Part shown: piece after piece, positions 6,878 through 16,090 of the stretch
Numbering within the stretch: the stretch's first letter is position 1
Layout: every line of letters starts with the position of its first letter
Source: Verrucomicrobiota bacterium
Lineage (GTDB): Bacteria > Verrucomicrobiota > Verrucomicrobiia > Verrucomicrobiales > DEV007
Direction: 5' to 3'
Assembly (NCBI GenBank): GCA_020630975.1
Contig: JAHDID010000060.1
Span: forward strand, 1 to 34,732
Length of the DNA stretch: 34,732 bases
Notes under the pieces: generated by a model
Told to the model about the DNA's origin: nothing
Database searches by the model: none
The model's input: only the letters and a program-made list of their open reading frames with translations
Translations under genes and position numbers: made by a program

Positions 6878-9481
6878 CTACTGCGATCGATCCGATGCTA
6901 GCACCGCCACTTTTTTACCCACCAGCCATGCGACGATGCCTCCCGTCGCCACCATGGCCGCAGATAGCAATACAAACGAGAGCCACGGCACACGGAAAGT
7001 CAGGGTCCAGCCAAAGCTCTGCACATTCACCACATACACCAGTAGCCAGCCTAGCAGTAGGCTGAGCACCAAACCTCCGACGACTCCGACCAGGCTCAGC
7101 CCCACACCCTCCCACATCGCGGCGATGGCGATCTGCTGGCGGGATAGGCCTAGCTCCTTGAGCGTGCTCAGCTCGGCGCGGCGCTCGAGTAGTAGGCCGA
7201 CCATGGCTAGACCGAGGCCGGTGACGGCTATGATCACGGCGATCGCCTCTAGGGCGTAGGTCACGCTAAAGGTTTGTTTGAATAGCAGCAGGGTATCGTC
7301 GCGTAGTTTTCGATTGGTACGAGCTACGATGCTTGGATAGGCTTTTTTGAAATCGGCTAGCCAGCGATTTTCATCGGTGCCAGGTGCGAGGTAGACGGCT
7401 ATATTGTTTACCGAGGTGTCGGCATACCACTCGGTGGTGTAGTCGCGCGAGACGAGCACGGTGCCACGCTCGCTGCCGTAGTCGGCATAGATACCGGCGA
7501 TGATGACAGTCTTTTCGCCCGCTGGAGTGGGTAGCTGTAGCTGATCGCTTTTGCCTACCTGAAAGCGGCGGGCAAAAGACTCGCTGACCCAGGCGGGGTA
7601 GAGATCGCCCTGCATGGTGCGTAGCGCATTGGGGGCTAGATCTGTGGGGGGATCTATCCAGATGAGCTGTAGGTGTCTGCCCGATTCGCTATAGTCGCTA
7701 CCGGCTAGCCAGGTGTCGCGGCCTTGGTAGTCGATCCCGTAGCGACGCAGGCGATCGTAGCCCTCGATACCTGGTGTCTGGATGATTTTCTGCCAGATGG
7801 GTTCGGCTATTTTGTTATCGCTGACTACAGATTGATCGCCAGCTGCGGCTATATAGATATCGGCTTTGAGCATCTGCTGGATCCAGGCGGTGAGGGTGTG
7901 CTGAAAGCTACAGATCAAAATACCCATGGCAGCCGACATACCAAAGGCTGTCAGCAGTCCGGCAGCGGCAAGCCGGTGCCTGCCCTCGGGTAGGCGAAAC
8001 TGACTGGCTGCATACCTGCGGGTAGCCGAGCGAGTCGAGTGTAGTAGTCGGGTGACGACTGGGAAAAGCCAGCCTGCTAGGATGCTCAGCCCGACTAGGA
8101 AGAAAAAAGCACTCAGGTAGCCACCAATAGGGATCAGGTCGCCCGAGCTCGAGGTGAAAGGTGGTAGCTTGGCCGATAGGTAGGCTAGCGCTGTGACGAC
8201 TAGTCCCAGCCATGGGTGGCGCAGTATCGGTAGGCCGCCACCACGAGTGCCCTGGTTCACCGCGTGGGCGGGCGACACCCGAGATGCCTCGCGAGCGGGT
8301 AGCCAGCCAGCGACGAGACTGATGATCATGCCGTAGCCAAATGCGATCGCCGCCTCGCTGGTGTCGAATGCCGCCGAGCTGGCGGTGGTCTCGTAGTAGA
8401 GCGTATTCACCGTCGCAGATATCGCGCGTACCATACCTTGGGCTAGACCACAGCCGATCGCGATACCGAGCAGGCTACCGATCGCGCCTAGCATGAGACT
8501 CTCGGTCAGCCAGGCGTGGTGGATCTGTCTAGGTGTCACACCTAGGCAGCGCAGGATGGCGATCTCGGAGCGGCGTTTGATCACCGATGCTTCCATGGCC
8601 TGTAGGATGAGGTAGGCGCCGACGACTAGAGCTAGAGTGGAGAGGATGGTCAGGTTTAGCCGAAAGGCGGCGCTCATCTGGGTGGCCGATTCCTTCCTCT
8701 GGCCGGGAGTTTCCACCACGTAGCGCTCGCCTGCCCACTGGGTGAGCTGTGCCTGCGCTATTTCGAGATTTTTTTGAAAGTCTGGACCCGGTGGTATGCG
8801 CACCTCTAGGCGAGAGAGGTAGCCGGTATGGCCAGTCAGTCTTTGTGCGCCGGGTAGATCTAGTACCAGTAGATTGTCCGGTAGGGGAGGGCGCAGGGGA
8901 TCGCTCTGCAGCACTCCGGCTACGGTGAGCTGCAGAGCGATCCCCTCTACCGATAGGCTCAGAGTCTCTCCGGTGTCCAGACCTAGGGCTGGGCTCACAT
9001 AGGCCTGATCATCGCGGCCGAGGACCTCGGCGAAGCTCTCGCTATCTCCAGCGATAGCGGCAGTGCTATCGTCGTCGGTGAGGTAGATGCCATTCGACAG
9101 AGCGACAAAGTCGGTGCCGATGATGCGGTAGATGGCTGAATCGGCTGCCGTGGTGGCGGCCGCCGTGGTATCGAGCACTGGATAGATGACTGCGGGAGTC
9201 GATCCCACTGCCTGTCGCAGGGTAGCCAGATCGGTCTCGGGAAATGTCCCAGCTCTGGGGCGCACCAGCAGATCGCTATCGCCAGAGATCGATTCGGTGA
9301 AAAGTGAAAAGCCCGTGACGGCGGCGCGATTGGCCAGTCGGATGGAGAGAAAGACGGCCACTCCTAGGGATAGGATCAGTATGAGGACTAGTGGCACTTT
9401 GGGCTGACAGCGCCATTGCCGCCAGATCACGCGCGACCAGATCAGCGAGGTGGGGCTCTGTGGTAGGGCGGGCTGGCTCAT
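6878..9481 (-). CDS. ABC exporter permease, two FtsX domains
   Basis: The 867-residue permease begins with a membrane segment (VPLVLILILSLGVAVFLSI, about residues 29-47), then an extracytoplasmic MacB-like periplasmic region. A first FtsX membrane domain follows at about 275-405 (with EIAILRCLGVTPRQI), then a middle hydrophobic region, a second extracytoplasmic region, and a second FtsX domain at about 745-860 (LSTLKELGLSRQQIA). This 'long' FtsX architecture is found in exporters of lipids, lipoproteins or hydrophobic metabolites; the substrate here is unknown. It is the second gene of a two-gene operon: its ATG lies 3 bases after the stop of the ATPase gene at 9485-10162. No frameshift is seen. 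Confidence 0.9.
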   Translation of the reverse strand: MSQPALPQSPTSLIWSRVIWRQWRCQPKVPLVLILILSLGVAVFLSIRLANRAAVTGFSLFTESISGDSDLLVRPRAGTFPETDLATLRQAVGSTPAVIYPVLDTTAAATTAADSAIYRIIGTDFVALSNGIYLTDDDSTAAIAGDSESFAEVLGRDDQAYVSPALGLDTGETLSLSVEGIALQLTVAGVLQSDPLRPPLPDNLLVLDLPGAQRLTGHTGYLSRLEVRIPPGPDFQKNLEIAQAQLTQWAGERYVVETPGQRKESATQMSAAFRLNLTILSTLALVVGAYLILQAMEASVIKRRSEIAILRCLGVTPRQIHHAWLTESLMLGAIGSLLGIAIGCGLAQGMVRAISATVNTLYYETTASSAAFDTSEAAIAFGYGMIISLVAGWLPAREASRVSPAHAVNQGTRGGGLPILRHPWLGLVVTALAYLSAKLPPFTSSSGDLIPIGGYLSAFFFLVGLSILAGWLFPVVTRLLHSTRSATRRYAASQFRLPEGRHRLAAAGLLTAFGMSAAMGILICSFQHTLTAWIQQMLKADIYIAAAGDQSVVSDNKIAEPIWQKIIQTPGIEGYDRLRRYGIDYQGRDTWLAGSDYSESGRHLQLIWIDPPTDLAPNALRTMQGDLYPAWVSESFARRFQVGKSDQLQLPTPAGEKTVIIAGIYADYGSERGTVLVSRDYTTEWYADTSVNNIAVYLAPGTDENRWLADFKKAYPSIVARTNRKLRDDTLLLFKQTFSVTYALEAIAVIIAVTGLGLAMVGLLLERRAELSTLKELGLSRQQIAIAAMWEGVGLSLVGVVGGLVLSLLLGWLLVYVVNVQSFGWTLTFRVPWLSFVLLSAAMVATGGIVAWLVGKKVAVLASDRSQ

Positions 9482-9484
9482 GGT

Positions 9485-10162
9485 CTACTCCGTGTCTCCT
9501 GCTGCGTCTGCCGGCTGGACCTGGCCATCGCGCATGTGCACGGTGCGGTGGCAGATGTGGGTCACATCGTCGCTATGGGTCACGAGGAGCATCGCGGTTT
9601 TGTGCCGATCGCTGAGAGTCTGGAGTAGCTCTAGGATGGCCGTCCCAGTGGTCGAGTCGAGATTGCCAGTGGGCTCGTCGGCCAGGATCAGCTGTGGTCG
9701 AGTGGATAGGGCGCGGGCGATGGCTACGCGTTGGCGCTCGCCGCCGCTCAGTTCCTCGGGCATGGCGTCGGCTCGATGGCTGAGCTGGACTTCATCGATG
9801 AGTTCATCGATTCGCTCTTGGCGCTCAGCTTCGGAGAGCCCGATCAGTTGCATGGGAAACTCGATATTCTCCCTAGCGGTCAAAGTGGGTAGGAGATGAA
9901 AAAACTGAAAGATGGTACTGATCGAGTCGCGGCGCAGCTGGCACAGCGCGCGCTCATCCATCGCTACGATCGAGTCGGTGCCCAGCAGGATATCGCCAGA
10001 GTCAGGGCGGTCGATGCCACCTACGCAGTTGAGCAGCGTGCTTTTGCCCGAGCCAGATGGCCCCATCAGGGCTACGCGCTCTCCGGCCTCCATCGACAGG
10101 GAGACGCCGCGCAGTACTTGGTGGGAGTCGTAGGCTTTTTCCAGATCAGTGATCGTGAGCAT
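9485..10162 (-). CDS. ABC transporter ATP-binding protein, LolD/MacB type
   Basis: The 225-residue nucleotide-binding subunit has Walker A GPSGSGKST at residues 34-42, Q-loop IFQFFHLLP near 84, signature LSGGERQRVAIARAL from 138, Walker B LILADEPTGNLD from 158, and an H-loop in LLVTHSDD. The LLPTLTARENIEFP pattern after the Q-loop is typical of the LolD/MacB/FtsE-like group that partners FtsX-type permeases, agreeing with the permease gene immediately downstream. It should energise export rather than import. Transcription is divergent from the prepilin-like gene, and the 94-base AT-rich gap probably holds both promoters. Confidence 0.92.
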   Translation of the reverse strand: MLTITDLEKAYDSHQVLRGVSLSMEAGERVALMGPSGSGKSTLLNCVGGIDRPDSGDILLGTDSIVAMDERALCQLRRDSISTIFQFFHLLPTLTARENIEFPMQLIGLSEAERQERIDELIDEVQLSHRADAMPEELSGGERQRVAIARALSTRPQLILADEPTGNLDSTTGTAILELLQTLSDRHKTAMLLVTHSDDVTHICHRTVHMRDGQVQPADAAGDTE

Positions 10163-10256
10163 AGTTGGGAGAGGTTACGCTGCAGAATGGCTTAGGTTTG
10201 AAGATCTTCTGTAAATTAGAGATTTATAAATTATGGTAATTATGATAAGTTAAACC

Positions 10257-11369
10257 ATGAATCCCCAAAAATCGTCCGGTTTCGGACCAAATCCCCGTGC
10301 AGGTTTTTCATTGGTAGAGATGCTAGTCGTCATCGCTGTGATCGGTACCATAGCTGCGATCGCCGTGCCCAGTGTCGGCAGAATCAACAACAATGCGAAG
10401 GAGGCCAAGAGCAAGCGCAACGCCCAGAACCTAGCGTCCATCGCAGAGTCTGCCTCGGCAGCTGGTCATGACTTTGTGAAAGAAGCTGGCATCGGTAACA
10501 CTAGGAATCCGACTGAGATTCGGTTCGTGGTAGATGCTATCACCAAAGGTGTGGTCATCGATGACTCCGACAGCATGTTTAATGGCAGCCGCTTCAGCGT
10601 GCCAGGTATGAAATATGACGAGCGTGAGGAAGCCTCGCGCTATCTCGAGATAAAAAGCGGCGTGCTGACATTCACCTCGGAGAAGGGGGACAACGCAGCG
10701 GATTTTGCCCAAAAGCACAAGAAAGCGATCTGGGACTCCATGACGGTAAAGAATGAGGAGGGCGGCAATGCCAATGGAGTCGGGGCTGATGTGTTCGATG
10801 CACCAGTGGCGAGCTTTGAGTTCGACAAGACTTACGAGAACAAGGCGTGGTATCGTGACTACCAAAACGGCACCGCGACGTGGACGACAAAAGCAGACAA
10901 CATCGACGGCTGGCAGACGACTGCTACCGATCAGATGTTTCAGGTCTTCACCGCTGGTGCTGAGAATATCGCCTCCAGCTCTGGCAATGCCTACATCGAG
11001 CTGAATGCAGCGGAGCGCTCTACGGTTTACAAGGAAGTCGACGTATCGAAAATCGATGAGTTGATGATCTCTTTTGCCCACGCCAAGCGCAGTCGCAAAT
11101 CGGAGCAACTGGCACTCTACATCGGCCACACCAAGCCAGAGCACAATACCGCTCGGAATAAAATCGTAAGTCTGGAGGGGCAGGGCTTTCAGAAGCTGAT
11201 CATCACTGACACGGAGGATCTCAAAAAGTGGGAGCGCTACATCGAGAGCTACGAAGTGCCCGATGGTGCTGAGAGCATGTACATCGCTTTTGAGAGTCTA
11301 GGTGGGCACAATGTGGTGGGCAATCTGCTCGACGATGTGCAGGTGAGAGCCGCAGCGGTGCGCGAGTGA
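10257..11369 (+). CDS. Prepilin-type protein with extracellular beta-sandwich-like region
   Basis: The 370-residue protein has a class III leader ending in Gly (NPRAG) followed by the methylated Phe and conserved Glu5 in FSLVEMLVVIAVIGTIAAIA, the standard type IV pilin/pseudopilin signal. The leader should be cut by PilD-type peptidase. The N-terminal helix ends near residue 60. Residues ~225-365 look like a secreted beta-sandwich: GWQTTATDQMFQVF, AYIELNAAERSTVYKEVD, SFAHAKRSRKSEQLALYIG and a final GNLLDDVQVR. I know such a pattern from surface-exposed binding modules in other bacteria; calling it lectin-like is inference. It stands alone with a strong terminator behind it, not in a pilus operon. 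Confidence 0.8.
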   Translation: MNPQKSSGFGPNPRAGFSLVEMLVVIAVIGTIAAIAVPSVGRINNNAKEAKSKRNAQNLASIAESASAAGHDFVKEAGIGNTRNPTEIRFVVDAITKGVVIDDSDSMFNGSRFSVPGMKYDEREEASRYLEIKSGVLTFTSEKGDNAADFAQKHKKAIWDSMTVKNEEGGNANGVGADVFDAPVASFEFDKTYENKAWYRDYQNGTATWTTKADNIDGWQTTATDQMFQVFTAGAENIASSSGNAYIELNAAERSTVYKEVDVSKIDELMISFAHAKRSRKSEQLALYIGHTKPEHNTARNKIVSLEGQGFQKLIITDTEDLKKWERYIESYEVPDGAESMYIAFESLGGHNVVGNLLDDVQVRAAAVRE

Positions 11370-11408
11370 TGTCTCACTAGATTTATTTTTTTACGGTTAC
11401 CATCTGAG

Positions 11409-11442
11409 GCCCGCTCCATGTCGACATGGATGCGGGCTTTTT
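11409..11442 (+). terminator. Rho-independent terminator of the prepilin-like gene
   Basis: GCCCGCTCCATG (11409-11420) pairs with CATGGATGCGGGC (11425-11437) with one bulged T and a TCGA loop, and is followed by TTTTT. It lies 40 bases after the stop codon. Confidence 0.85.
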
Positions 11443-11495
11443 CGTGCCCTGATGAGGCGGTGAATCTGGGCTTTCCTGCAAAAATTCGAAAACTG

Positions 11496-11524
11496 TTGCT
11501 GTATTTTTCACCGACCCATACTAT
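11496..11524 (+). promoter_or_regulatory. Possible promoter of the HerA-like gene
   Basis: TTGCTG and TACTAT are separated by 17 bases, ending 17 bases before the ATG. Matches to the sigma-70 consensus are only partial, so this is a weak candidate. Confidence 0.25.
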
Positions 11525-11541
11525 CTACCCCATAGAACGTT

Positions 11542-13989
11542 ATGGAAATTCGCACGGAAGATTACGAGTTGCTGGGTAAGTTTTATCTGGGTCGAGAGTA
11601 CAGCCTTCAGGAAAAGTCGCTGGAAGACGAGCTGGTGCTCTACGATTCCAAAGATCTAGTGACGCACGGTGTGGTCCTAGGTATGACGGGCTCGGGTAAG
11701 ACTGGTCTGTGTATCGGCCTGCTCGAGGAGGCTGCCATGGACAATATCCCGGCTATCGTCATCGATCCCAAGGGCGACATCGCCAACCTGCTGCTGACCT
11801 TTCCCGAGCTGTCTGGCCAGAACTTTCGCCCCTGGATCAACGAGGACGATGCCTCGAAAAAAGGCATCACACCTGATGAGCACGCACAAGCCCAAGCCGA
11901 CCTGTGGAAAAAAGGTCTCGGCGAGTGGGGCCAGAGCGAGGAGCGGATCCGCCAGTTTCGCGATAAGGTAGACCTGACCGTGTACACGCCGGGCTCGAAT
12001 GCTGGTCTGCCAGTATCGATCCTCAGCTCTCTGGATGTGCCAGAGTTTGAGGTGCTCGACGATGCCGAGGCGCTCGCAGAGCGTATCGAGTCGACTGTGT
12101 CTTCGCTGCTCTCGCTAGTCGGTGTGAATGCCGATCCGATCCAGAGCTCCGAGCACATCCTGCTTTCCAATATTTTCAGTCATGCCTGGCGTGCGGGCAG
12201 TGGCGTCACGCTAGAGAGCCTGATCACCCACATCCAGGTTCCGCCATTCGACAAGATCGGGGTGATGGATCTCGACACTGTCGTGCCGGAAAAAGATCGC
12301 CGCTCTCTGGCGATGAAACTGAACAACCTGCTCGCGTCTCCCGGCTTTGCCACCTGGCTACAGGGTGAGCCGCTCGACATCAAGCGGATGCTGCATACCG
12401 AGGCAGGTCAGCCACGGATCTCGATTTTTTCCATCGCACACCTGAGCGACTCCGAGCGCATGTTCTTTGTCTCACTGCTGCTCAACCAGATGCTCGGCTG
12501 GATGCGCTCACAGAGTGGTACCACCAGCCTGCGCGCCATGCTCTACATGGATGAGATCTACGGCTACCTGCCACCGACGGCGATGCCACCATCGAAGAAA
12601 CCACTGCTGACCATGCTCAAGCAGGCGCGAGCCTTTGGTCTAGGAATCCTGCTGGCTACGCAGAACCCAGTGGACCTCGACTACAAGGCACTGTCGAATA
12701 TCGGTACCTGGTGGCTCGGCCGCCTGCAGACCGAGCGAGATAAAGCTCGAGTGCTAGATGGTCTCGAGGGGGCGGCTGCCGAGGGCGACAAGGTCTTTGA
12801 TCGAGGCCGGATGGAGCAGCTACTCGCCGGACTGGGGAGCCGAGTGTTTTTGATGAATAATGTCCACGACGATGGGCAGACGATTTTCCACGTGCGCTGG
12901 GTGATGAGTTACCTGCGTGGGCCGCTAGCTCGCATGCAGATCAAACAGCTCATGGATGGCAAGCGTGCCAGTGCGGCTGCTACCCAGGTATCGCACGCTG
13001 CTGCCGCTAGTCCCGCCAGCTCGCCATCGCAGAGCGCGGCCAAGCCGCAGACACTGCGCCCGCGCCTGCCTAAGGGGGCGGATGATTACTTCATCCCAGT
13101 CGGTGCTGGCACTCCACCCGATGAGGTGAACTACGTCCCAGCCATCCTCCGCATCGGCGAGGTGCGCTACAGCGATCCAAAAAAGAAGATCAACGGAGTC
13201 GAGACCGTGGCGATTCTCAACCACATCGATATGGACTCGGGCGAGCCCGACTGGAATGTGAATGCCGAGCTACCGCTCAACCTGACTGTCAGCCAGCTCG
13301 GACGCGAGCCGATCGCAGGCACGTCTTTTTCCAATCTGCCTCAGTCGATGATTGACTCGAAGTTTTGGTCGAATCTCGGCAAAGACCTAGTAGACGAGCT
13401 CTATGCCCAGCACTCGCTGACCATCTACAACAGCCCGCTCACAGGTGCCTACTCCAAGCTCGGCGAGAGCGAGGGAGATTTCCGCGCTCGTCTGGTGCAC
13501 TCCGCACACGAGCTGCGCGATGAAAAAGTCGCCGAGCTGCAGAAGAAGTATCAGAAAAAGATCGAGGCCCTCGAGGATCGTATCGAGGCCGCCATGGATG
13601 AGGTAGCCGAGCAGAAGTCGCAGGCCAACCGCGCCAAGATGGACACTGCGATCCGCGTAGGCGGTACCATCCTCGGAGCGATCATGGGGCGCAGTATCAG
13701 CCGCCGGAGCAGCAGTGCGATGAGTGGTGCTAGCCGCGCCTGGAAAGAAGGCCGCGACGTGGCCCGAGCTGAGGAGAAAGTCATCGACCTACAGGGCGAC
13801 CTCGACATCCTCGAGCAAGAGGCCGAGCGCGAGCTGCAGGAGCTAAAGGATGCGATGGATCCGATGAAGGAAGAACTCGCCGAGGTGGTGCTGACTCCGT
13901 ATAAGAAGAACTGCTCCGCCAAGTCAGTCGGTATCGTCTGGATGCCCTACCGCGTCGAGGACAAGCCGGCTCTAGGGGCTGCCTGGTAG
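11542..13989 (+). CDS. HerA-like AAA ATPase with C-terminal coiled coil
   Basis: The 815-residue ATPase has Walker A GMTGSGKT at residues 47-54, DPKGDIANLL as the next conserved strand, and Walker B AMLYMDEIYG with D337/E338. LLATQNPVDLDYKALSNIGTWWLGRL corresponds to the sensor region of the HerA/FtsK superfamily. After an Ala/Pro/Ser linker (about 475-515) comes a second domain. A Lys/Glu-rich coiled coil follows at about 660-705, then a Gly-rich GGTILGAIMGRSISRRSS patch, another coiled coil, and a conserved-looking end. These hexameric ATPases pump DNA or act as helicases. No NurA nuclease or Sir2-like partner is adjacent, so it appears as a single-gene unit with its own terminator. Role unknown: DNA repair, plasmid/phage defence or DNA translocation are possible. 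Confidence 0.85.
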   Translation: MEIRTEDYELLGKFYLGREYSLQEKSLEDELVLYDSKDLVTHGVVLGMTGSGKTGLCIGLLEEAAMDNIPAIVIDPKGDIANLLLTFPELSGQNFRPWINEDDASKKGITPDEHAQAQADLWKKGLGEWGQSEERIRQFRDKVDLTVYTPGSNAGLPVSILSSLDVPEFEVLDDAEALAERIESTVSSLLSLVGVNADPIQSSEHILLSNIFSHAWRAGSGVTLESLITHIQVPPFDKIGVMDLDTVVPEKDRRSLAMKLNNLLASPGFATWLQGEPLDIKRMLHTEAGQPRISIFSIAHLSDSERMFFVSLLLNQMLGWMRSQSGTTSLRAMLYMDEIYGYLPPTAMPPSKKPLLTMLKQARAFGLGILLATQNPVDLDYKALSNIGTWWLGRLQTERDKARVLDGLEGAAAEGDKVFDRGRMEQLLAGLGSRVFLMNNVHDDGQTIFHVRWVMSYLRGPLARMQIKQLMDGKRASAAATQVSHAAAASPASSPSQSAAKPQTLRPRLPKGADDYFIPVGAGTPPDEVNYVPAILRIGEVRYSDPKKKINGVETVAILNHIDMDSGEPDWNVNAELPLNLTVSQLGREPIAGTSFSNLPQSMIDSKFWSNLGKDLVDELYAQHSLTIYNSPLTGAYSKLGESEGDFRARLVHSAHELRDEKVAELQKKYQKKIEALEDRIEAAMDEVAEQKSQANRAKMDTAIRVGGTILGAIMGRSISRRSSSAMSGASRAWKEGRDVARAEEKVIDLQGDLDILEQEAERELQELKDAMDPMKEELAEVVLTPYKKNCSAKSVGIVWMPYRVEDKPALGAAW

Positions 13990-14031
13990 AGGCTGGTTCG
14001 TTTGATATAGCTTTATATATCGATATTAGGA

Positions 14032-14059
14032 TAGCTCACCCATTGGGTGGGCTATTTTT
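14032..14059 (+). terminator. Rho-independent terminator of the HerA-like gene
   Basis: TAGCTCACCC pairs with GGGTGGGCTA (one G-T wobble) across an ATT loop and is followed by TTTTT. It begins 43 bases after the stop. Confidence 0.85.
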
Positions 14060-14190
14060 GATTGAGGGCGGGCGCTGACTGGCTAGGCGGGAGTCTTATG
14101 CAGTCGGGCGGCAGGAATGCCACCCCTACGAGGGAGTGTTTTTCGTAGGGAGATTTGCGAAAATTCCAAAAGCGACGGGTTTTGAAAATC

Positions 14191-14213
14191 GGAAGATTCG
14201 CATCTTCCGCTAC
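14191..14213 (-). repeat. REP-like hairpin with GTAG head
   Basis: GGAAGAT/ATCTTCC with loop TCGC, then G and CTAC on the plus strand. Its stem is the same as that of the second hairpin in the 85-bp tandem units at 22665-22984. A more degenerate relative (GGCA/TGCC then CTACG) lies at about 14111-14130. The surrounding 14060-14339 stretch has no gene. Confidence 0.55.
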
Positions 14214-14339
14214 GTAGGGTCAGCATTCAGATGACCGACCTGCTGAGACCGTTCGGAGCGATCTGCCAAAAAAATTGGCCTTAATTCCGTGAACCGTAGG
14301 CTTGTGTGGGTGGGGGAGCTTTTGGTAATTTTTTTGGTC

Positions 14340-15629
14340 ATGAAGCAGTCATCCTCAGATCGTCGTAATTTCTTGAAGAAAACCGCTCTTTTCGCAGGAG
14401 CTCCTATGATCGTGCCCGGCTCCGTGCTGGGGAAAGATGGTGCCGTGGCGCCGAGTAATCGCATCGTGGTAGGGGGGATCGGGCTCGGTCCGCGTGGGCG
14501 AAAGGTGCTGACTTCTTTTCTGGCTCAGCCCGATAGCCAGTTTGTCGCGATAGCGGATCCACAGAAAGAGCGCCGCGAAATCATCAAGCGCATGGCCGAT
14601 CGAAAGAATGAAAATACCGACTGCGTGACTTATGACGACATGTCTGGCGTGCTCGAGAGAGATGATATCGATGCCGTCGTCATCGCTACCGGTGACCGCT
14701 GGCATACGACCGCGTCGGTTTACGCCGCTAGAGCTGGCAAGGACATCTACTGCGAAAAACCCTGTGCCATGAACATGCAGGAGTGTCGCGAGCTCGACGA
14801 AGAGGTGACCAAGAACAATCGAGTCTTTCAGGCCGGCACTCAGCGCCGCAATGTGGGGAATTTTGAGCTAGCTCACGAGCTGGCTACGACAGGGAAATTG
14901 GGCAACATGAAATCTGTCCATGCTGGTATCTTGGCCCTTCAAGAGTACCTGCCCGCTCTACCTGAGCAGCCGCTGCCCGATCCTGCAGAGATCAATTGGG
15001 ACAAGTGGGTCGGACCTGCACCGATGAAGCCCTTTAATGAAGACTACTGCAAAGGTCGTTGGAGAAATCATTCAGGCTTCTACGCGGCGTGGCGCCTACC
15101 AGAGTGGGGTGCCCACACCATCGATCTCTGCCAGTGGGCAGCTCAGGCCGACGATACCGCGCCAGTCGAGTATGAGGCCGTCGATGATAATACCATCCAC
15201 GCGACCTATGCCAACGGGGTGAAGCTAGTGATGCGTCTGTCTGGCTTCAAAGGCGAAGGCGAGTGGTCCGAGGGATTGGGCTCTTGCCCTGTCCGCTTCG
15301 AGGGCGACGAAGGCTGGGTCGAGGCTGGCGATTTTGAGGTGCTAGCGGTTAGTGATGAAAAGCTGATCAAAGGCAGAGACTACGAGAAGCTAGCCGGCAC
15401 GGATCCGATCAACCACGTTCGCGATTTCCTCAACTGTGTGAAATCTCGCGAACAGCCTCGGTGTAACTCGACTGTGACGAGAAATGGCCATCTAGCCTGC
15501 TTCGCTGCCGCGACCAGTTGGAAGCTGGGGCGCAAGCTCACCTTCGATCCTGTGAAGGAAGAATTCGTCAACGACGACGAGGCAAATACCTACCGCAGCT
15601 ATGAGCGTCGGGCGGGGTATACGATATAA
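14340..15629 (+). CDS. Gfo/Idh/MocA family oxidoreductase, Tat-exported
   Basis: The 429-residue product starts with a twin-arginine signal, DRRNFLKKTALFAGAPMIVPG, so it should be folded with its cofactor and exported by Tat. The Rossmann fingerprint GIGLGPRG is at residues 46-53, the family EKP motif (YCEKPCAMN) at 139-141, and the later GAHTIDLCQWA carries the conserved His region. The family uses NAD(P) to oxidise or reduce sugars and sugar derivatives; exported members are abundant in Verrucomicrobiota and Planctomycetota and often act in polysaccharide or glycoside breakdown. The substrate is unknown. A GTG at 14289 would give a longer protein but would bury the Tat signal, so the ATG at 14340 is chosen. 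It is an isolated gene. Confidence 0.9.
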   Translation: MKQSSSDRRNFLKKTALFAGAPMIVPGSVLGKDGAVAPSNRIVVGGIGLGPRGRKVLTSFLAQPDSQFVAIADPQKERREIIKRMADRKNENTDCVTYDDMSGVLERDDIDAVVIATGDRWHTTASVYAARAGKDIYCEKPCAMNMQECRELDEEVTKNNRVFQAGTQRRNVGNFELAHELATTGKLGNMKSVHAGILALQEYLPALPEQPLPDPAEINWDKWVGPAPMKPFNEDYCKGRWRNHSGFYAAWRLPEWGAHTIDLCQWAAQADDTAPVEYEAVDDNTIHATYANGVKLVMRLSGFKGEGEWSEGLGSCPVRFEGDEGWVEAGDFEVLAVSDEKLIKGRDYEKLAGTDPINHVRDFLNCVKSREQPRCNSTVTRNGHLACFAAATSWKLGRKLTFDPVKEEFVNDDEANTYRSYERRAGYTI

Positions 15630-15652
15630 GTGAGGCATTGCCTTTCCGAGGA

Positions 15653-16060
15653 ATGATTGAGGAGCATATTTCGGCAATCTTTGCAGGGCAAGACGTTGAT
15701 GGAGATGTCGATGTTGATGGGGTTCTTGAATCCTTTGAGGAACTAAATTCGATAGTAACTGAAAAGAATTTGCCTAGACTTATCGAGGCGATCCAGTCTC
15801 CCGAGAATAATTTCTGGACTCGGGAGTTGTTATCTGAACCTATTGCAAACTTAGGAGGTGTAAGCAGCCTGGAAGTTCTATTTCAGGCTGCTCAGCTGGG
15901 TAGTGAAGAGGGGCACGATAATGATAGTTTGAATTTTTTTCTCATCGAGATGGCTGAATCGGAGCCCGATAAGTGTAGAGCTGAGTTAGGACGCATGCTT
16001 AGTGTTAAGGGCTTTAAATTTCGTGATCATGCCGAATGGTTGATGGAATTTTGTGAGTGA
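15653..16060 (+). CDS. Small acidic helical protein, possibly HEAT-like
   Basis: The 135-residue protein is acidic and appears all-helical, with repeating helix pairs such as NLPRLIEAIQSPENNFWTR and SSLEVLFQAAQLGSEEG that resemble HEAT-type repeats. That resemblance is weak and by eye. The DVDGDVDVDG stretch near the N-terminus is notable. The ATG at 15653 is preferred to a TTG at 15638; GAGGA lies directly before it but is closer than usual. Composition is AT-richer than the oxidoreductase upstream, and a membrane-protein gene follows 30 bases later. Small HEAT-like proteins next to membrane proteins are sometimes immunity factors, but nothing here proves that. Confidence 0.6.
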   Translation: MIEEHISAIFAGQDVDGDVDVDGVLESFEELNSIVTEKNLPRLIEAIQSPENNFWTRELLSEPIANLGGVSSLEVLFQAAQLGSEEGHDNDSLNFFLIEMAESEPDKCRAELGRMLSVKGFKFRDHAEWLMEFCE

Positions 16061-16090
16061 GAGGCAGGCCTTAAACTGCCCGTTATCGAT

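Noticed and set aside
10431-11144. 237-codon minus-strand frame inside the prepilin-like gene
   Set aside because: Antisense shadow of a clear prepilin frame; no family features.
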